Shown piece after piece: positions 37,809 through 48,257 of a DNA stretch of 64,000 nt (position 1 is the first letter of the stretch; every line of letters starts with the position of its first letter). The notes beneath the pieces are model-generated. The model did no database searches. It was not told the DNA's origin and worked only from the letters and a program-made list of their open reading frames with translations. Source of the stretch: Woeseiaceae bacterium. GTDB lineage: Bacteria > Pseudomonadota > Gammaproteobacteria > Steroidobacterales > Woeseiaceae. Location of the stretch: assembly GCA_021773095.1 (NCBI GenBank), contig JAJFKR010000007.1, positions 31,983-95,982 on the forward strand, written 5' to 3'. Both the position numbers and the translations under genes were made by a program.

Positions 37809-38285
37809 ATGAACAAGGAGCCGATGACCGTACGTGGCCACGAACTACTGCAAAAAGAGTTGAAAAAGCTCAAGGGCACTGATCGTCCGGCCGTTATCCG
37901 TGCGATCGCAGAAGCACGCGCGCACGGTGATCTCAAGGAAAACGCCGAATATCATGCGGCCAAGGATCAGCAGGGTTTTATCGAAGGCCGAATCAAGGAG
38001 CTTGAGGGCAAACTGTCGCATGTGCAGGTCATTGATGTGACCGAAATCGACGCGGGCGGCAAGGTGATTTTTGGTTCAACCGTGAAGCTGCTGGACGACG
38101 ATACGGAGCGGGAAATTACTTACAAAATCGTTGGACAGGACGAGGCGGATATCAAGACCGGATTGATTTCCTATACGTCGCCCATCGCACGTGCCTTAAT
38201 CAGTAAAAGCGAGGGCGATGCGGTCGAATTCAAAGCACCTGATGGTGAAAAATCGTTTGAGGTGATAGCAGTCAGTTATGACTAA
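37809..38285 (+). CDS. greA: transcription elongation factor GreA
   Basis: 158 residues, standard length. Starts [23 protein letters not shown], as usual for GreA. N-terminal antiparallel coiled coil ([28 protein letters not shown], with the acidic tip Asp/Glu pair that stimulates RNA cleavage in backtracked polymerase), then the FKBP-like C-terminal domain. Translation probably depends on the minicistron ladder that links it to carB. Confidence 0.97.
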   Translation: MNKEPMTVRGHELLQKELKKLKGTDRPAVIRAIAEARAHGDLKENAEYHAAKDQQGFIEGRIKELEGKLSHVQVIDVTEIDAGGKVIFGSTVKLLDDDTEREITYKIVGQDEADIKTGLISYTSPIARALISKSEGDAVEFKAPDGEKSFEVIAVSYD

Positions 38286-38590
38286 CGCGACGGAATTCTA
38301 AGCCGCTTTTCGGGTTTCTTCTCTGGGTTTGCTCGATACAACAACGCGACATTGCCAGTACGTTGAATCAGGGACGCCGAATGGCCGTTGCACAGTGTAT
38401 CGATCATGTTGTCACGTGTCTCACGATCGCCCGCTCGTACTTTTACTTTGATCAGTTCATGGTGTGCCAGTGTTGATTCGAATTCGGCTAGCAATGAATC
38501 TGAAAGGCCGGCGTCTCCAACCATGAGGAGAGGCTTGAGGTCATGCCCGCGACCGCGTAAGTATTTCTTTTGGTGTTCACTTAAGTTCAT
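38282..38590 (-). CDS. yhbY: ribosome assembly RNA-binding protein YhbY
   Basis: 102 residues from ATG 38590; the frame extends upstream but that part overlaps the rlmE region and has no homology. A single CRM domain: [32 protein letters not shown] and [22 protein letters not shown]. Associates with pre-50S subunits. Divergent from rlmE and convergent with greA (4-bp overlap), the classical order. Confidence 0.95.
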   Translation of the reverse strand: MNLSEHQKKYLRGRGHDLKPLLMVGDAGLSDSLLAEFESTLAHHELIKVKVRAGDRETRDNMIDTLCNGHSASLIQRTGNVALLYRANPEKKPEKRLRIPSR

Positions 38591-38647
38591 GGGCGCGAAG
38601 TGTAGCAGTGTGCGAGCAATGAATCTGTATGGATGGGACTGTAATAA

Positions 38648-39271
38648 GTGAGTAAACCACGGCGAACAGGTGGCAGCTGGCGTGATCGCCAGGAGCGAGA
38701 TCCGTATGTGCAGATGGCACGGCGAGACGGCTGGCGTTCGCGTGCGGTTTACAAACTGGAACAAATCGATCAAAAAGAGAAGATTTTGCGTCCGGACATG
38801 ACTTGTGTCGATGTTGGCTCGGCGCCTGGTAGCTGGAGTCAATATGTCACAAAGAGACTCAAGGGCAGGGCGCGGATTATTGCAGTCGACATCCTGCAAA
38901 TGGACTCGCTGCCGGATGTGGATTTCATTCAGGGTGATTTTCAGGACGAGGCTGTATTTGAGCAGATGCTTCAAGCCATCGGTGAGGACGGTGTCGACCT
39001 TGTAATGAGTGATATCGCACCCAATATTACGGGCACGCGTGTGGTTGACCAGCCTCGCTCAATGGGTTTGGTGGAGTTGGCACTTGATCTCGCGCGCCGC
39101 GTCCTGAAGCCAGGCGGCAGCTTTGTTTGCAAGGTCTTTCAGGGTGCAGGAATAGACGAATTCGTTATCGATACACGGAACTCTTTTGGGCGTGTAAAGG
39201 TCATGAAACCTAAGGCTTCTCGTGCCGGTAGCCGTGAGGTGTACCTGGTAGCGAGAAATTATCAATTGTAG
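38648..39271 (+). CDS. rlmE: 23S rRNA (uridine-2'-O)-methyltransferase RlmE (FtsJ/RrmJ)
   Basis: 207 residues, GTG start. SAM site DVGSAPGSWSQY; catalytic Lys early (RAVYKLEQID), Asp in MSDIAPN, then Lys and Glu in the K-D-K-E tetrad (CKVFQGAG, SREVYLVA). Methylates U2552 in the A loop of 23S rRNA. Typical rlmE-ftsH pair with 12 bp between them. No sigma-32 box is seen in front, unlike E. coli. Confidence 0.96.
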   Translation: MSKPRRTGGSWRDRQERDPYVQMARRDGWRSRAVYKLEQIDQKEKILRPDMTCVDVGSAPGSWSQYVTKRLKGRARIIAVDILQMDSLPDVDFIQGDFQDEAVFEQMLQAIGEDGVDLVMSDIAPNITGTRVVDQPRSMGLVELALDLARRVLKPGGSFVCKVFQGAGIDEFVIDTRNSFGRVKVMKPKASRAGSREVYLVARNYQL

Positions 39272-39283
39272 TAGTGTCGAAAC

Positions 39284-41212
39284 GTGAATGATCTAACCAA
39301 AAATATACTAGTCTTTATAGTCATTATCGTCGTTCTTTTGTCGGTGGTTCAGGGCCTTTCGGGCGCAAGTGGCAGCCAGCCGACAAAGAAGGACTATTCA
39401 GAATTTCTTGCCCAGGTTCGATCTGGCCAGGTGTCTGTCGCTGTCATTGATGACAAGCAGATTCGCTTTGGTCGAGGCGAGCCGCTGGCGTTTTATACGA
39501 TCAGTCCCGAAACGGACAACAACACGTTGATCGGTTTACTGGACCAGAATGGTGTGCGATTCACGGCGGCGGAGCCGCAGTCGCAAAGCCTGATCGGCCA
39601 GTTACTGATCAGTTCCTTCCCGATCTTGCTGCTTATTGGCGTATGGATATATTTCATGCGACAGATGCAGGGCGGCGGTGGCGGTCGCGGGGCTATGTCC
39701 TTCGGCAAGAGCAAAGCCCGATTACTCGGCGAAGATCAGGTCGGCATCACTTTTGAAGATGTCGCGGGAATTGAAGAAGCCAAGAATGAAGTTTCTGAGG
39801 TTGTCGAGTTCCTGAAAGACCCGAGCAAATTCCAGAGGCTCGGTGGCAAGATTCCCAAGGGTGTGCTGATGGTAGGCCCGCCAGGTACGGGTAAGACATT
39901 ACTCGCGAAGGCGATCGCCGGTGAGGCGAAAGTCCCGTTCTTCACTATTTCCGGTTCTGATTTCGTCGAGATGTTTGTCGGTGTCGGCGCATCGCGTGTT
40001 CGCGATATGTTCGATCAGGCCAAGAAGCAGGCGCCGTGCATCATATTCATCGATGAGCTTGATGCAGTGGGTCGGCATCGAGGTGCGGGCCTGGGTGGCG
40101 GTCACGACGAGCGTGAGCAGACACTGAATCAGATGCTCGTCGAAATGGATGGATTTGAAGGTAGTGAGGGCATTATCGTTATTGCCGCTACCAACCGGCC
40201 TGATGTTCTTGACCCGGCGCTGCTGCGTCCTGGTCGTTTTGACCGTCAGGTCGTTGTTCCGCTGCCGGACATTCGTGGGCGTGAGCAGATTCTTAAGGTC
40301 CACATGCGAAAAGTGCCGCTGGACGACGACGTTCAGCCGAACATCATTGCTCGTGGTACGCCCGGTTTCTCCGGTGCCGATCTCGCCAACCTCGTCAATG
40401 AAGCCGCATTGTTTGCCGCGCGGGAAAACAAACGCGTCGTGAGCATGCACCAGTTCGAGATGGCGAAAGACAAGATAATGATGGGCACCGAGCGACGCTC
40501 GATGGTCATGAGTGAAGAAGAAAAGCTGAATACGGCCTATCACGAGGCTGGCCACGCGATTGTTGGATTCCTGATGCCGGAACACGATCCTGTCTACAAA
40601 GTGACCATCATTCCACGCGGTCGGGCGCTCGGAGTAACGATGTATCTCCCGGAAGAGGACCGATACAGCACCTCGAAGCAACGCCTCGAGAGCCACATCT
40701 CGACCTTGTTTGGCGGGCGAATCGCTGAGGAAATGATCAACGGAGCGGATGGTGTTACGACCGGTGCGTCGAACGATATCGAAAGGGCAACGGAAATCGC
40801 ACGCAATATGGTCACCAAGTGGGGACTATCGGACCGCCTCGGCCCGCTGACCTATAGTGAAGATGATGGTGAGGTATTTCTTGGCCGTTCGGTGACCCAG
40901 CACAAGCAGGTCTCTGACGACACCGCGCATACGATCGATGAAGAAGTTCGAAAAATTATCGACAGGAATTACAAGCGTGCGGATAAGATTCTTGACGAAC
41001 ATACTGACAAGCTGCATTCGATGGCCAAAGCATTGATGAAGTACGAAACCATCGATATTCATCAGGTTAAGGACATCATGGAGGGACGTGAACCACGCCC
41101 CCCCAAAGATTGGGACGACACGTCAGATCCACCGCTGCCGGATGACGGATCTGCAACGGCAGAATCCGACGATGCGGCCGGCAAGATTGGTGGCCCAGCG
41201 CAAGAACACTAG
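39284..41212 (+). CDS. ftsH: ATP-dependent zinc metalloprotease FtsH
   Basis: 642 residues, GTG start. Two membrane segments (about 5-25 and 102-122) flank a periplasmic domain. AAA module with [18 protein letters not shown] (Walker A), [12 protein letters not shown] (Walker B) and the second region of homology; protease domain with zinc motif HEAGHAIVG (about 416-424). It degrades membrane and short-lived cytosolic proteins such as sigma-32 and LpxC. Between rlmE and folP. Confidence 0.98.
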   Translation: MNDLTKNILVFIVIIVVLLSVVQGLSGASGSQPTKKDYSEFLAQVRSGQVSVAVIDDKQIRFGRGEPLAFYTISPETDNNTLIGLLDQNGVRFTAAEPQSQSLIGQLLISSFPILLLIGVWIYFMRQMQGGGGGRGAMSFGKSKARLLGEDQVGITFEDVAGIEEAKNEVSEVVEFLKDPSKFQRLGGKIPKGVLMVGPPGTGKTLLAKAIAGEAKVPFFTISGSDFVEMFVGVGASRVRDMFDQAKKQAPCIIFIDELDAVGRHRGAGLGGGHDEREQTLNQMLVEMDGFEGSEGIIVIAATNRPDVLDPALLRPGRFDRQVVVPLPDIRGREQILKVHMRKVPLDDDVQPNIIARGTPGFSGADLANLVNEAALFAARENKRVVSMHQFEMAKDKIMMGTERRSMVMSEEEKLNTAYHEAGHAIVGFLMPEHDPVYKVTIIPRGRALGVTMYLPEEDRYSTSKQRLESHISTLFGGRIAEEMINGADGVTTGASNDIERATEIARNMVTKWGLSDRLGPLTYSEDDGEVFLGRSVTQHKQVSDDTAHTIDEEVRKIIDRNYKRADKILDEHTDKLHSMAKALMKYETIDIHQVKDIMEGREPRPPKDWDDTSDPPLPDDGSATAESDDAAGKIGGPAQEH

Positions 41213-41216
41213 CCTC

Positions 41217-42044
41217 TTGATACATCCGGGCCGCCTAAGCCTCACTAGCCCATCAGTGATGGGTGTTCTTAATGTCACGCCTGATTCGTTTTCAGACGGT
41301 GGCCAATTCGTTGATATCGACTCGGCGCGTCGGCAGGCGGAACGAATGGCTGAGGATGGCGCCTCAATCATTGATATTGGTGGCGAATCGACTCGTCCAG
41401 GTGCGGGCGACGTCAGCGAAACAGAGGAGCTGGACCGGGTCATTCCGGTTATCGAGGCACTTCGAGATACGACCGCTATTCCGATTTCGATCGACACCAG
41501 CAAGGCCGCGGTAATGCGGGCTGCGGTGGCCGCCGGGGCCGGGATCATAAATGACATTCTGGCCTTTAAGGAACCCGGTGCAATAGAGGCCGCCGTTGAG
41601 CTTCAGGTACCGGTTTGCCTGATGCACATGCAAGGTCGGCCGCGCACGATGCAAGACAGCCCGCATTACGATGACGTGACGCTGGAGGTCACAGGATTTC
41701 TCGGTGACAGGGCATCGATATGTATTGCAGCCGGCGTGGATCGGGAGAAGATCATCGTCGATCCGGGTTTTGGATTTGGCAAGACGCACGCTCACAATGT
41801 CGAGTTGCTCGCAAATCTGCGACAATTGCAGGATCTGGAGTTACCGGTTCTTGTCGGCCTGTCACGCAAGTCGACGCTGGGAGAATTAACGGGCAGGGAA
41901 GTATTCGACCGCTTGCCGGGCAGTATCTCGGCCGCGGTGGTTGCAGTCATGAATGGCGCGAAAATTATACGCGCGCACGATGTCAGGGAGACAGTGGATG
42001 CACTTAAGGTGGTTAGTGCCGTAATGGATGTGAATAATGACTAA
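41217..42044 (+). CDS. folP: dihydropteroate synthase
   Basis: 275 residues if started at TTG 41217, right after the ftsH stop; an ATG at 41172 inside ftsH would give 290. Neither has a clear ribosome binding site, so the start is open. TIM-barrel motifs: MGVLNVTPDSFSDGG, INDILAFKEP, MHMQGRPRTMQ, DPGFGFGKT and VGLSRKSTLGEL (substrate phosphate/pterin contacts). Joins p-aminobenzoate to the pterin diphosphate; target of sulfonamides. Overlaps glmM by 8 bp. Confidence 0.93.
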   Translation: MIHPGRLSLTSPSVMGVLNVTPDSFSDGGQFVDIDSARRQAERMAEDGASIIDIGGESTRPGAGDVSETEELDRVIPVIEALRDTTAIPISIDTSKAAVMRAAVAAGAGIINDILAFKEPGAIEAAVELQVPVCLMHMQGRPRTMQDSPHYDDVTLEVTGFLGDRASICIAAGVDREKIIVDPGFGFGKTHAHNVELLANLRQLQDLELPVLVGLSRKSTLGELTGREVFDRLPGSISAAVVAVMNGAKIIRAHDVRETVDALKVVSAVMDVNND

Positions 42045-43371
42045 GCAGTTTTTTGGAACAGATGGTGTACGCGGTACGGTTGGCAGTGATCCGATGACAG
42101 CGGATTTCGCCATGCGATTGGCCAGTGCGGCCGCCCAGGTGCTGGTGCCGGCGGGTGGCACCGTCGTCATCGGCAAGGACACACGATTGTCCGGATATAT
42201 GTTTGAGTCGGCGCTGGAGGCGGGATTCGTTGCTGCCGGAGCGGACGTATTATTGATCGGTCCACTGCCGACACCGGGCATCGCCAGGCTGACGCAGGAA
42301 TTTGATGCGGATCTGGGCGTTGTGATCAGCGCCTCGCACAATGCGTATTTTGATAACGGTATAAAATTCTTCGATCGGTCCGGCTCCAAATTAACCGATG
42401 AAATCGAGCGCAAAATCGAAGAACACCTCAAAAACCCCGCCATCACGCTGGAGTCAAAGGCGCTAGGTAAAGCAAAACGCATCGACACCGCACGGACCCG
42501 ATATCAGGAGTTTTGTGCCGACAGCATCCCGAAGGGTACGGACCTCGAAGGCATCAAAATCGTATTCGATGGTGCCAACGGAGCGGGTTACAAGGTTGGA
42601 CCACGAACGTTGGGCAATCTCGGGGCCGACGTGATTCCCATCGGTTGTTCACCCAATGGCAAGAACATTAATGACGGCTGTGGCTCGACCGAGCCGGACC
42701 TGTTGCAGCTCACAGTTCCTGCGCTAAAAGCCGATGTGGGTGTGGCGCTGGATGGCGACGGTGATCGTCTCGTTATGGTGGATGAAAGCGGCCAGCTCAT
42801 TGATGGTGACCAGTTGCTGTACATTTTGGCGACGGCGCGCCACAGGGATGGTCAGCTGCAGGGACCAGTGGTAGGAACCGTCATGAGCAATCTGGGACTC
42901 GAAATCGCTTTGAAAGCACAAAACATTGCGTTCAAGAGGGCGAGAGTAGGTGATCGCTATGTCCTCGAGACCCTGAGGGAAACGGGCGGAGTTATTGGCG
43001 GTGAAACCTCGGGCCACATGATCGTGCTTGATAAAGCGACGACCGGCGACGGGCTGATCAGCGCGCTGCAGGTGTTGGCTATCATGAAGAAGTCCGGTAA
43101 GAAGCTCTCCGAGCTTGTCTCGGGCATGTCCAAATATCCTCAGACCATGATAAACGTCCGTACGAAAAGTAGCCTGAATACGGATTCGTGCAGCGAAATT
43201 CAGGTCGCGGTAGCCGATGCTGAGAACGAATTGGCGGACACTGGCCGAGTGGTGCTGCGGGCTTCAGGCACGGAGCCCGTGATTCGAGTCATGGTCGAGG
43301 GCGAAGATTTCGACCAGGTTGTGAGCATCGCGAACCGTCTGGCCACCGTTGTGGCCGATGCCGCGGGCTGA
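42037..43371 (+). CDS. glmM: phosphoglucosamine mutase
   Basis: 444 residues, the standard length. Features: QFFGTDGVRGTVG at the start, active-site phosphoserine in VVISASHNAYFDNG, metal site VALDGDGDRLVMVD, sugar loop GGETSGHMI and phosphate loop RASGTEPVIRVM. Converts glucosamine-6-phosphate to glucosamine-1-phosphate for peptidoglycan and LPS. The ftsH-folP-glmM-tpiA-secG order is classical. Confidence 0.98.
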   Translation: MTKQFFGTDGVRGTVGSDPMTADFAMRLASAAAQVLVPAGGTVVIGKDTRLSGYMFESALEAGFVAAGADVLLIGPLPTPGIARLTQEFDADLGVVISASHNAYFDNGIKFFDRSGSKLTDEIERKIEEHLKNPAITLESKALGKAKRIDTARTRYQEFCADSIPKGTDLEGIKIVFDGANGAGYKVGPRTLGNLGADVIPIGCSPNGKNINDGCGSTEPDLLQLTVPALKADVGVALDGDGDRLVMVDESGQLIDGDQLLYILATARHRDGQLQGPVVGTVMSNLGLEIALKAQNIAFKRARVGDRYVLETLRETGGVIGGETSGHMIVLDKATTGDGLISALQVLAIMKKSGKKLSELVSGMSKYPQTMINVRTKSSLNTDSCSEIQVAVADAENELADTGRVVLRASGTEPVIRVMVEGEDFDQVVSIANRLATVVADAAG

Positions 43372-43460
43372 GCGGCGCGAATTCAATGATCTTGCGCGTT
43401 GATTTGCCGTGAAAGCCCCGGTATCCTTGCGCGCCTTTCGACCTCTGGAAAACGTAGGCC

Positions 43461-44219
43461 ATGCGCCAATTTCTTATTGCTGGTAACTGGAAAATGAACG
43501 GCAGCCTGGCGGCTAACGAAGCGCTGGTGTCGGGCATCGTCAATGGTGTTCCGGACGGCGCTGGCTTCCGCTTGCTGGTTTGCCCACCGTTTCCCTATCT
43601 GGCCTCAGTGGCCAGTCAAGTGACGGGCAGCGCCGTGGCACTGGGAGCGCAGAACGTCTCGGAGCACGATAGTGGTGCATTTACCGGGGAAACAGCGCCG
43701 TTTATGTTGGTCGATGTCGGCTGTGATTATGCCATCGTCGGGCACTCGGAACGTCGGGCGATTTACGGTGAAACGAGTGAGCAGGTTGCGGCAAAATTTC
43801 TGGCAGCTCAGGCGGCCGGGATAACACCGATTCTGTGTGTTGGCGAAACGCTGGAAGAGCGCGAAGCGGGTACAACGGAGCAGGTCATTGATGAGCAGCT
43901 TGATGCTGTTCTGGGTGCAGCAGGGGTGGACGTCTTCGCCGCAGCAGTGATTGCTTACGAGCCTGTATGGGCGATTGGTACCGGAATGACAGCGACGCCG
44001 GAGCAGGCGCAGGAAGTGCATCGGCACATCCGGGCGCGATTGGCGGCGCAGGACGCAAATTTGGCCGAGAAGGTACAGATACTGTACGGCGGCAGCATGA
44101 AGGGTGAGAATGCGCCTGGATTGCTGTGTATGCCCGATATTGATGGCGGCCTGATAGGCGGCGCATCATTGAAGGCGAGTGATTTTCTGGCGATTGCCGA
44201 GGCGGCAGCGCAGAGTTAG
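43461..44219 (+). CDS. tpiA: triosephosphate isomerase
   Basis: 252 residues. Catalytic residues visible: Lys in AGNWKMNGS, His in VGHSERRAIYGE, Glu in AYEPVWAIGTG, and the phosphate loop ILYGGSMKGENA with GGASL. Interconverts dihydroxyacetone phosphate and glyceraldehyde-3-phosphate. Ninety bp after glmM and 19 bp before secG. Confidence 0.98.
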   Translation: MRQFLIAGNWKMNGSLAANEALVSGIVNGVPDGAGFRLLVCPPFPYLASVASQVTGSAVALGAQNVSEHDSGAFTGETAPFMLVDVGCDYAIVGHSERRAIYGETSEQVAAKFLAAQAAGITPILCVGETLEEREAGTTEQVIDEQLDAVLGAAGVDVFAAAVIAYEPVWAIGTGMTATPEQAQEVHRHIRARLAAQDANLAEKVQILYGGSMKGENAPGLLCMPDIDGGLIGGASLKASDFLAIAEAAAQS

Positions 44220-44238
44220 ATGAACAGATGAGAATTTA

Positions 44239-44664
44239 ATGGATACATTACAAAAAGCGGTACTTATTGGTCATACCTTGATCGCATTGCTGATCATTGC
44301 GCTGGTTTTGCTGCAACGTGGTAAAGGCGCCGACGCGGGTGCCGCATTTGGCGCGGGTGCATCGGGTACGGTATTTGGTGCTCGCGGCTCTGGCAGTTTC
44401 TTTTCGAGAGCGACTGCAGTTTGTGCGACAGCCTTTTTCGTGACGAGTCTTACGCTGGCCTATCTGAGCAGCCAGAGCTCCTCAGCACCGAGTAGTCTCG
44501 TTGATGATGCTTCTGCGGTCGGGGAATCGACCGGTGACCTGACGTCTGACTTGCCGACTCTTGCGACAGAAGATGAGGCAACTGATGACGATGCAGAGAT
44601 GCCGGCGCTGGAAGATGCGGAGGCTCTGGACGAATCAGCAACCGAGGATGGGAATACTCAATAA
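44239..44664 (+). CDS. secG: preprotein translocase subunit SecG
   Basis: 141 residues. Two membrane helices: about 8-26 (LIGHTLIALLIIALVLLQR) and 55-75 (FFVTSLTLAYLSS). The Gly-rich cytoplasmic loop between them (GADAGAAFGAGASGTVFGARGSGSFFSRAT) is diagnostic. The C-terminal tail after residue 80 is unusually long and acidic (Asp/Glu/Ala/Thr-rich) compared with E. coli SecG (110 residues). Confidence 0.95.
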   Translation: MDTLQKAVLIGHTLIALLIIALVLLQRGKGADAGAAFGAGASGTVFGARGSGSFFSRATAVCATAFFVTSLTLAYLSSQSSSAPSSLVDDASAVGESTGDLTSDLPTLATEDEATDDDAEMPALEDAEALDESATEDGNTQ

Positions 44665-44713
44665 GCCGCGCTGCAAGACCTCATAATTACGCGGGTTTTA
44701 TTGATCGACAAAT

Positions 44714-44798
44714 GCTCTGGTGGTGGAATTGGTAGACACGCTGTCTTGAGGGGGCAGTGGCGCGAGCCGTGCGAGTTCGAGTCTCGCTCAGAGCACCA
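44714..44798 (+). tRNA. tRNA-Leu (GAG)
   Basis: 85 nt with encoded CCA. Acceptor GCTCTGG pairs with the 3' strand before ACCA; D-arm TGGTGGAATTGGTAGACAC is typical for leucine; anticodon stem CTGTC/GGCAG with loop TTGAGGG gives anticodon GAG; a long variable arm (class II) and T-arm GAGTTCGAGTCTC follow. Located 49 bp after secG, the usual place. Confidence 0.96.
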
Positions 44799-44809
44799 AA
44801 CATTGAAAC

Positions 44810-44847
44810 AGGCCTGTTGCTACATTACGTGCTGCAGGCCTTTTTTA
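44810..44847 (+). terminator. terminator after tRNA-Leu
   Basis: AGGCCTG...CAGGCCT with an 18-nt loop is followed by TTTTTT (44841-44846), 12 bp past the tRNA CCA. It separates the tRNA transcript from the nuo operon. Confidence 0.75.
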
Positions 44848-44886
44848 TTGCGCCGTCTGTTCGAACCTTTATCTATGCCAAAAAGG

Positions 44887-44917
44887 TTGTATTAGGGCAG
44901 GCATTGGCTGATACAAT
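44887..44917 (+). promoter_or_regulatory. probable nuo operon promoter
   Basis: TGATACAAT (44909-44917) is an extended -10 element. A TTGTAT at 44887-44892 may be the -35, although its 19-bp spacing is long, which the extended -10 could compensate. The nuoA ATG is 35 bp downstream. Confidence 0.5.
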
Positions 44918-44951
44918 GCCGCGCTAAATTCAGAGCAAAAAATAAAGAACC

Positions 44952-45308
44952 ATGCTGCAAGAATACCTCCCTATCCTGATCTTTCTCGGCATAGCAGCCG
45001 GAATTGGCATGTTGTTGCTGGGTCTCGGGTTTCTGATCGGTAGCGGCCAGAAAGACGACGAAAAACTGTCGCCCTACGAATGCGGTTTTGAAGCTTTTGA
45101 CGATTCTCGAATGAAGTTCGACGTTCGCTATTACCTGGTCGCCATTTTGTTCATTATCTTCGACCTTGAGATCGCATTTCTGTTTCCCTGGGCCGTCTCG
45201 CTGGACACCGTTGGCAAATTCGGTTTACTCGCTATGGGGTTATTTCTGGCCATTCTGGTTGTTGGCTTTATCTATGAATGGAAGAAAGGGGCGCTCGAGT
45301 GGGATTAA
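44952..45308 (+). CDS. nuoA: NADH-quinone oxidoreductase subunit A
   Basis: 118 residues with three hydrophobic helices (about 7-29, 63-83, 90-110). The conserved loop [43 protein letters not shown] is typical of NuoA/ND3, with the Cys in its quinone-side loop. First gene of the complete nuo operon; it overlaps nuoB by 10 bp. Confidence 0.97.
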   Translation: MLQEYLPILIFLGIAAGIGMLLLGLGFLIGSGQKDDEKLSPYECGFEAFDDSRMKFDVRYYLVAILFIIFDLEIAFLFPWAVSLDTVGKFGLLAMGLFLAILVVGFIYEWKKGALEWD

Positions 45309-45826
45309 CGAATACGGCTGAAGTCGCTGCTATCGAGGGTGGCGCAGAGGCGGCCGGGGGTAGCCTGCAAAAGAAAGGCTTTGTTGTAACCAGCGTTGAC
45401 TCGGTCATGAACTGGGCCCGCACAGGCTCGTTGTGGCCGATGACGTTCGGTCTGGCCTGTTGCGCCGTTGAAATGATGCAGGCCGGTGCGGCCCGTTACG
45501 ATCTGGATCGATTCGGGATCATTTTCCGCCCGAGTCCGAGGCAGTCTGACTGCATGATTGTTGCCGGCACGTTGACCAATAAGATGGCGCCGGCATTGCG
45601 CAAGGTCTATGACCAGATGCCCGAGCCGCGTTGGGTGGTTTCGATGGGCTCCTGTGCGAACGGTGGCGGTTATTACCACTACTCCTATTCTGTTGTCCGG
45701 GGCTGCGATCGCATTGTGCCGGTTGATGTGTACGTTCCCGGTTGCCCACCAACGGCAGAAGCCCTGATCTACGGCCTGATGCAATTACAAAACAAGATAC
45801 GCCGCACGAGCACGATAGCCCGATAA
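45299..45826 (+). CDS. nuoB: NADH-quinone oxidoreductase subunit B
   Basis: 175 residues from GTG 45299; a longer frame reaches further into nuoA but the family start favours this codon. Binds cluster N2 through [10 protein letters not shown] (adjacent cysteines), [10 protein letters not shown] and [13 protein letters not shown]2 hands electrons to quinone. Two bases separate its stop from nuoC. Confidence 0.97.
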   Translation: MGLTNTAEVAAIEGGAEAAGGSLQKKGFVVTSVDSVMNWARTGSLWPMTFGLACCAVEMMQAGAARYDLDRFGIIFRPSPRQSDCMIVAGTLTNKMAPALRKVYDQMPEPRWVVSMGSCANGGGYYHYSYSVVRGCDRIVPVDVYVPGCPPTAEALIYGLMQLQNKIRRTSTIAR

Positions 45827-45827
45827 A

Positions 45828-46529
45828 ATGACGGATCGTATTGACACTTTGGTGAGCAAAATCGACGCGCGTTTCGGCGAGAAAATGAATCGCGTTGCGT
45901 CGACCTGCCGGGAATTAACCTACGAGCTCGACAAAGATGACCTGATAAAGGTCGCAACAGCGCTTCGGAATGAAGCCGATTTCGGATTCGAAATGTTGAT
46001 CGACGTTTGCGGTGTCGATTATCTCAGCTACGGCAGCGATGAGTGGGTGACCAACAGCGCTTCCGGCACGGGTTTTAGCCGTGGCGTTGAGCGCAAGCCA
46101 GTCATACTGGATGAAGCGGATGAATTCGATCCCAGGCGATTTGCGGTTGTGTATCACCTGTTGTCCATCCAGAACAATGTTCGGCTTCGTCTGCGAGTCT
46201 TTACCGGTACGGCAAATCCGCCGATCGTAAAGTCGGTCGTCGACATCTGGAACGGTGCCAACTGGTTTGAACGCGAGGCGTTCGATCTCTACGGCATATT
46301 GTTTGATGGTCACCCGGACCTGCGTCGAATTCTGACCGACTATGGATTTATTGGCCATCCGTTTCGAAAAGACTTCCCGGTTATGGGCAATGTAGAAGTC
46401 AGTTACGATTCTGACGATGGGCGGGTCGTCTACAAGCCGGTCAGCATCGAGCCTCGTACACTAGTGCCACGCGTGATCCGTGATGACAATCGTTATTCAG
46501 CCGACCTCAAGGACGTCAAAGATGGCTGA
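45828..46529 (+). CDS. nuoC: NADH-quinone oxidoreductase subunit C
   Basis: 233 residues, the 30-kDa subunit fold, with the signature [44 protein letters not shown]. It is a separate gene, not fused to nuoD as in E. coli. The insertion around residues 70-95 ([18 protein letters not shown]) is of the type seen in other gammaproteobacteria with separate nuoC. Overlaps nuoD by 8 bp. Confidence 0.97.
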   Translation: MTDRIDTLVSKIDARFGEKMNRVASTCRELTYELDKDDLIKVATALRNEADFGFEMLIDVCGVDYLSYGSDEWVTNSASGTGFSRGVERKPVILDEADEFDPRRFAVVYHLLSIQNNVRLRLRVFTGTANPPIVKSVVDIWNGANWFEREAFDLYGILFDGHPDLRRILTDYGFIGHPFRKDFPVMGNVEVSYDSDDGRVVYKPVSIEPRTLVPRVIRDDNRYSADLKDVKDG

Positions 46530-47775
46530 GATTCAAAGTTACACGATGAACTTCGGCCCGCAGCATCCTGCGGCGCACGGTGTATTGCGTCTTGTGCTTG
46601 AGATCGAAGGTGAGACCATCCAGAAAGCGGACCCACACGTGGGTTTGCTGCATCGGGCTACAGAAAAGCTGGCCGAGACGAAACCGTTTAACCAGAGCAT
46701 CGGCTACATGGACCGACTCGATTACGTATCCATGATGTGTAATGAGCACGGCTATGTCATGGCGATCGAAAAGCTGCTCGGTATCGAAGTACCAACCCGC
46801 GCTCAATACATCCGCGTCATGTTTGATGAGATCACCCGTATTCTGAATCACCTTATGTGGCTCGGCGCACACGGTCTCGATATTGGCGCGATGACTATGT
46901 TCCTGTACTGCTTCCGCGAGCGCGAGGACCTCATGGATTGCTACGAAGCGGTTTCCGGCACACGCATGCACGCGACGTATTATCGTCCTGGCGGTGTTTA
47001 TCGGGACCTGCCGGATTCGATGCCGAAATACGCCGAATCGAAGTATCGCAGCAAGAAAGTACTGGATCGGATGAATTCTGTGCGTGAAGGGTCAATGCTC
47101 GATTTCATTGAAGATTTCACGAATCGTTTCCCGGCCTGTGTTGATGAATACGAAACCTTGCTCACCGACAACAGGATCTGGAAACAGCGGACTGTAAATA
47201 TCGCTGTTGTTTCGCCAGAGCGCGCAATGCAGTTGGGCTTTACCGGACCGATGTTGCGCGGTTCGGGTGTCGAGTGGGACCTGCGCAAAAAACAACCTTA
47301 CGACGTTTACGACCGCGTGGATTTCGATATCCCGGTCGGCGTTAACGGCGATTGTTATGACCGCTACCTGGTACGTGTCGAAGAAATGCGCCAGTCGAAT
47401 CGAATCATCAGGCAATGCGTCGACTGGTTGCGCGACAATCCTGGCCCGGTGATGGCGGAAGACCACAAGATCACACCGCCGACACGTGTGGAAATGAAGG
47501 ACGACATGGAGTCGCTCATTCACCACTTTAAATTATTCACCGAGGGCTACTGCGTGCCGGAGGGCGAGGCTTACGCTGCCATCGAACACCCCAAAGGAGA
47601 ATTCGGGGTTTACATTGTTTCCGACGGCGCCAATAAACCGTACCGCGTGAAGATTCGCGCTCCCGGTTTCGCACATTTGTCCGCGATGCCGGAAATGGTT
47701 GAGGGCCACATGCTGGCTGATGTTGTGGCCGTAATTGGTACCCAGGATATTGTGTTTGGGGAAGTTGACCGATGA
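46522..47775 (+). CDS. nuoD: NADH-quinone oxidoreductase subunit D
   Basis: 417 residues from ATG 46522 ([25 protein letters not shown]). The 49-kDa subunit, related to [NiFe]-hydrogenase large subunits, forms the quinone pocket with NuoB; the HPAAHG loop and the ending DIVFGEVDR are typical. The longer frame starting at 46480 lies inside nuoC. Ends with a 4-bp overlap into nuoE. Confidence 0.97.
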   Translation: MAEIQSYTMNFGPQHPAAHGVLRLVLEIEGETIQKADPHVGLLHRATEKLAETKPFNQSIGYMDRLDYVSMMCNEHGYVMAIEKLLGIEVPTRAQYIRVMFDEITRILNHLMWLGAHGLDIGAMTMFLYCFREREDLMDCYEAVSGTRMHATYYRPGGVYRDLPDSMPKYAESKYRSKKVLDRMNSVREGSMLDFIEDFTNRFPACVDEYETLLTDNRIWKQRTVNIAVVSPERAMQLGFTGPMLRGSGVEWDLRKKQPYDVYDRVDFDIPVGVNGDCYDRYLVRVEEMRQSNRIIRQCVDWLRDNPGPVMAEDHKITPPTRVEMKDDMESLIHHFKLFTEGYCVPEGEAYAAIEHPKGEFGVYIVSDGANKPYRVKIRAPGFAHLSAMPEMVEGHMLADVVAVIGTQDIVFGEVDR

Positions 47776-48257
47776 GTTACGCACTCTCCACACACGTTAA
47801 AGACGAGATCGAACACTGGAAAGCGCGCTTTCCCAAAGACCGGCAGCGTTCGGCCGTCATAAGCGCGCTGCACGCTGTGCAACACGAAAATCACGGTTAT
47901 GTTACTGCGGAGCAACTGAACGCGGTCGCGGAGTATCTCGAACTACCAACCGTGCAGGTTTACGAGGTCGCGACTTTTTACTCGATGTTTCAGACGCGGG
48001 AAGTCGGGCGCAATGAAGTGGCGATATGCACGAATATTTCCTGCATGCTGCGCGGCGCTGAAGAAATCGTCGATCACGTCGAGAAAAAGCTCGGTGCGAA
48101 ACTCGGTGAGAGCACGGCAGATGGCCGAATCTTCCTGAAGAAAGAGGAAGAGTGCATTGCGGCCTGCTGTGGGGCACCAGCGATGATGATCAATCACAAG
48201 TATCACGAGAACCTGACAAAAAAACAGGTTGACGAAATCCTGGATGGGCTGGACTGA
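47772..48257 (+). CDS. nuoE: NADH-quinone oxidoreductase subunit E
   Basis: 161 residues. Thioredoxin-like 24-kDa subunit binding [2Fe-2S] cluster N1a through ICTNISCML and [14 protein letters not shown] overlap with nuoD at the start, and one-base stop/start overlap with nuoF. Part of the NADH-input module. Confidence 0.97.
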   Translation: MSYALSTHVKDEIEHWKARFPKDRQRSAVISALHAVQHENHGYVTAEQLNAVAEYLELPTVQVYEVATFYSMFQTREVGRNEVAICTNISCMLRGAEEIVDHVEKKLGAKLGESTADGRIFLKKEEECIAACCGAPAMMINHKYHENLTKKQVDEILDGLD

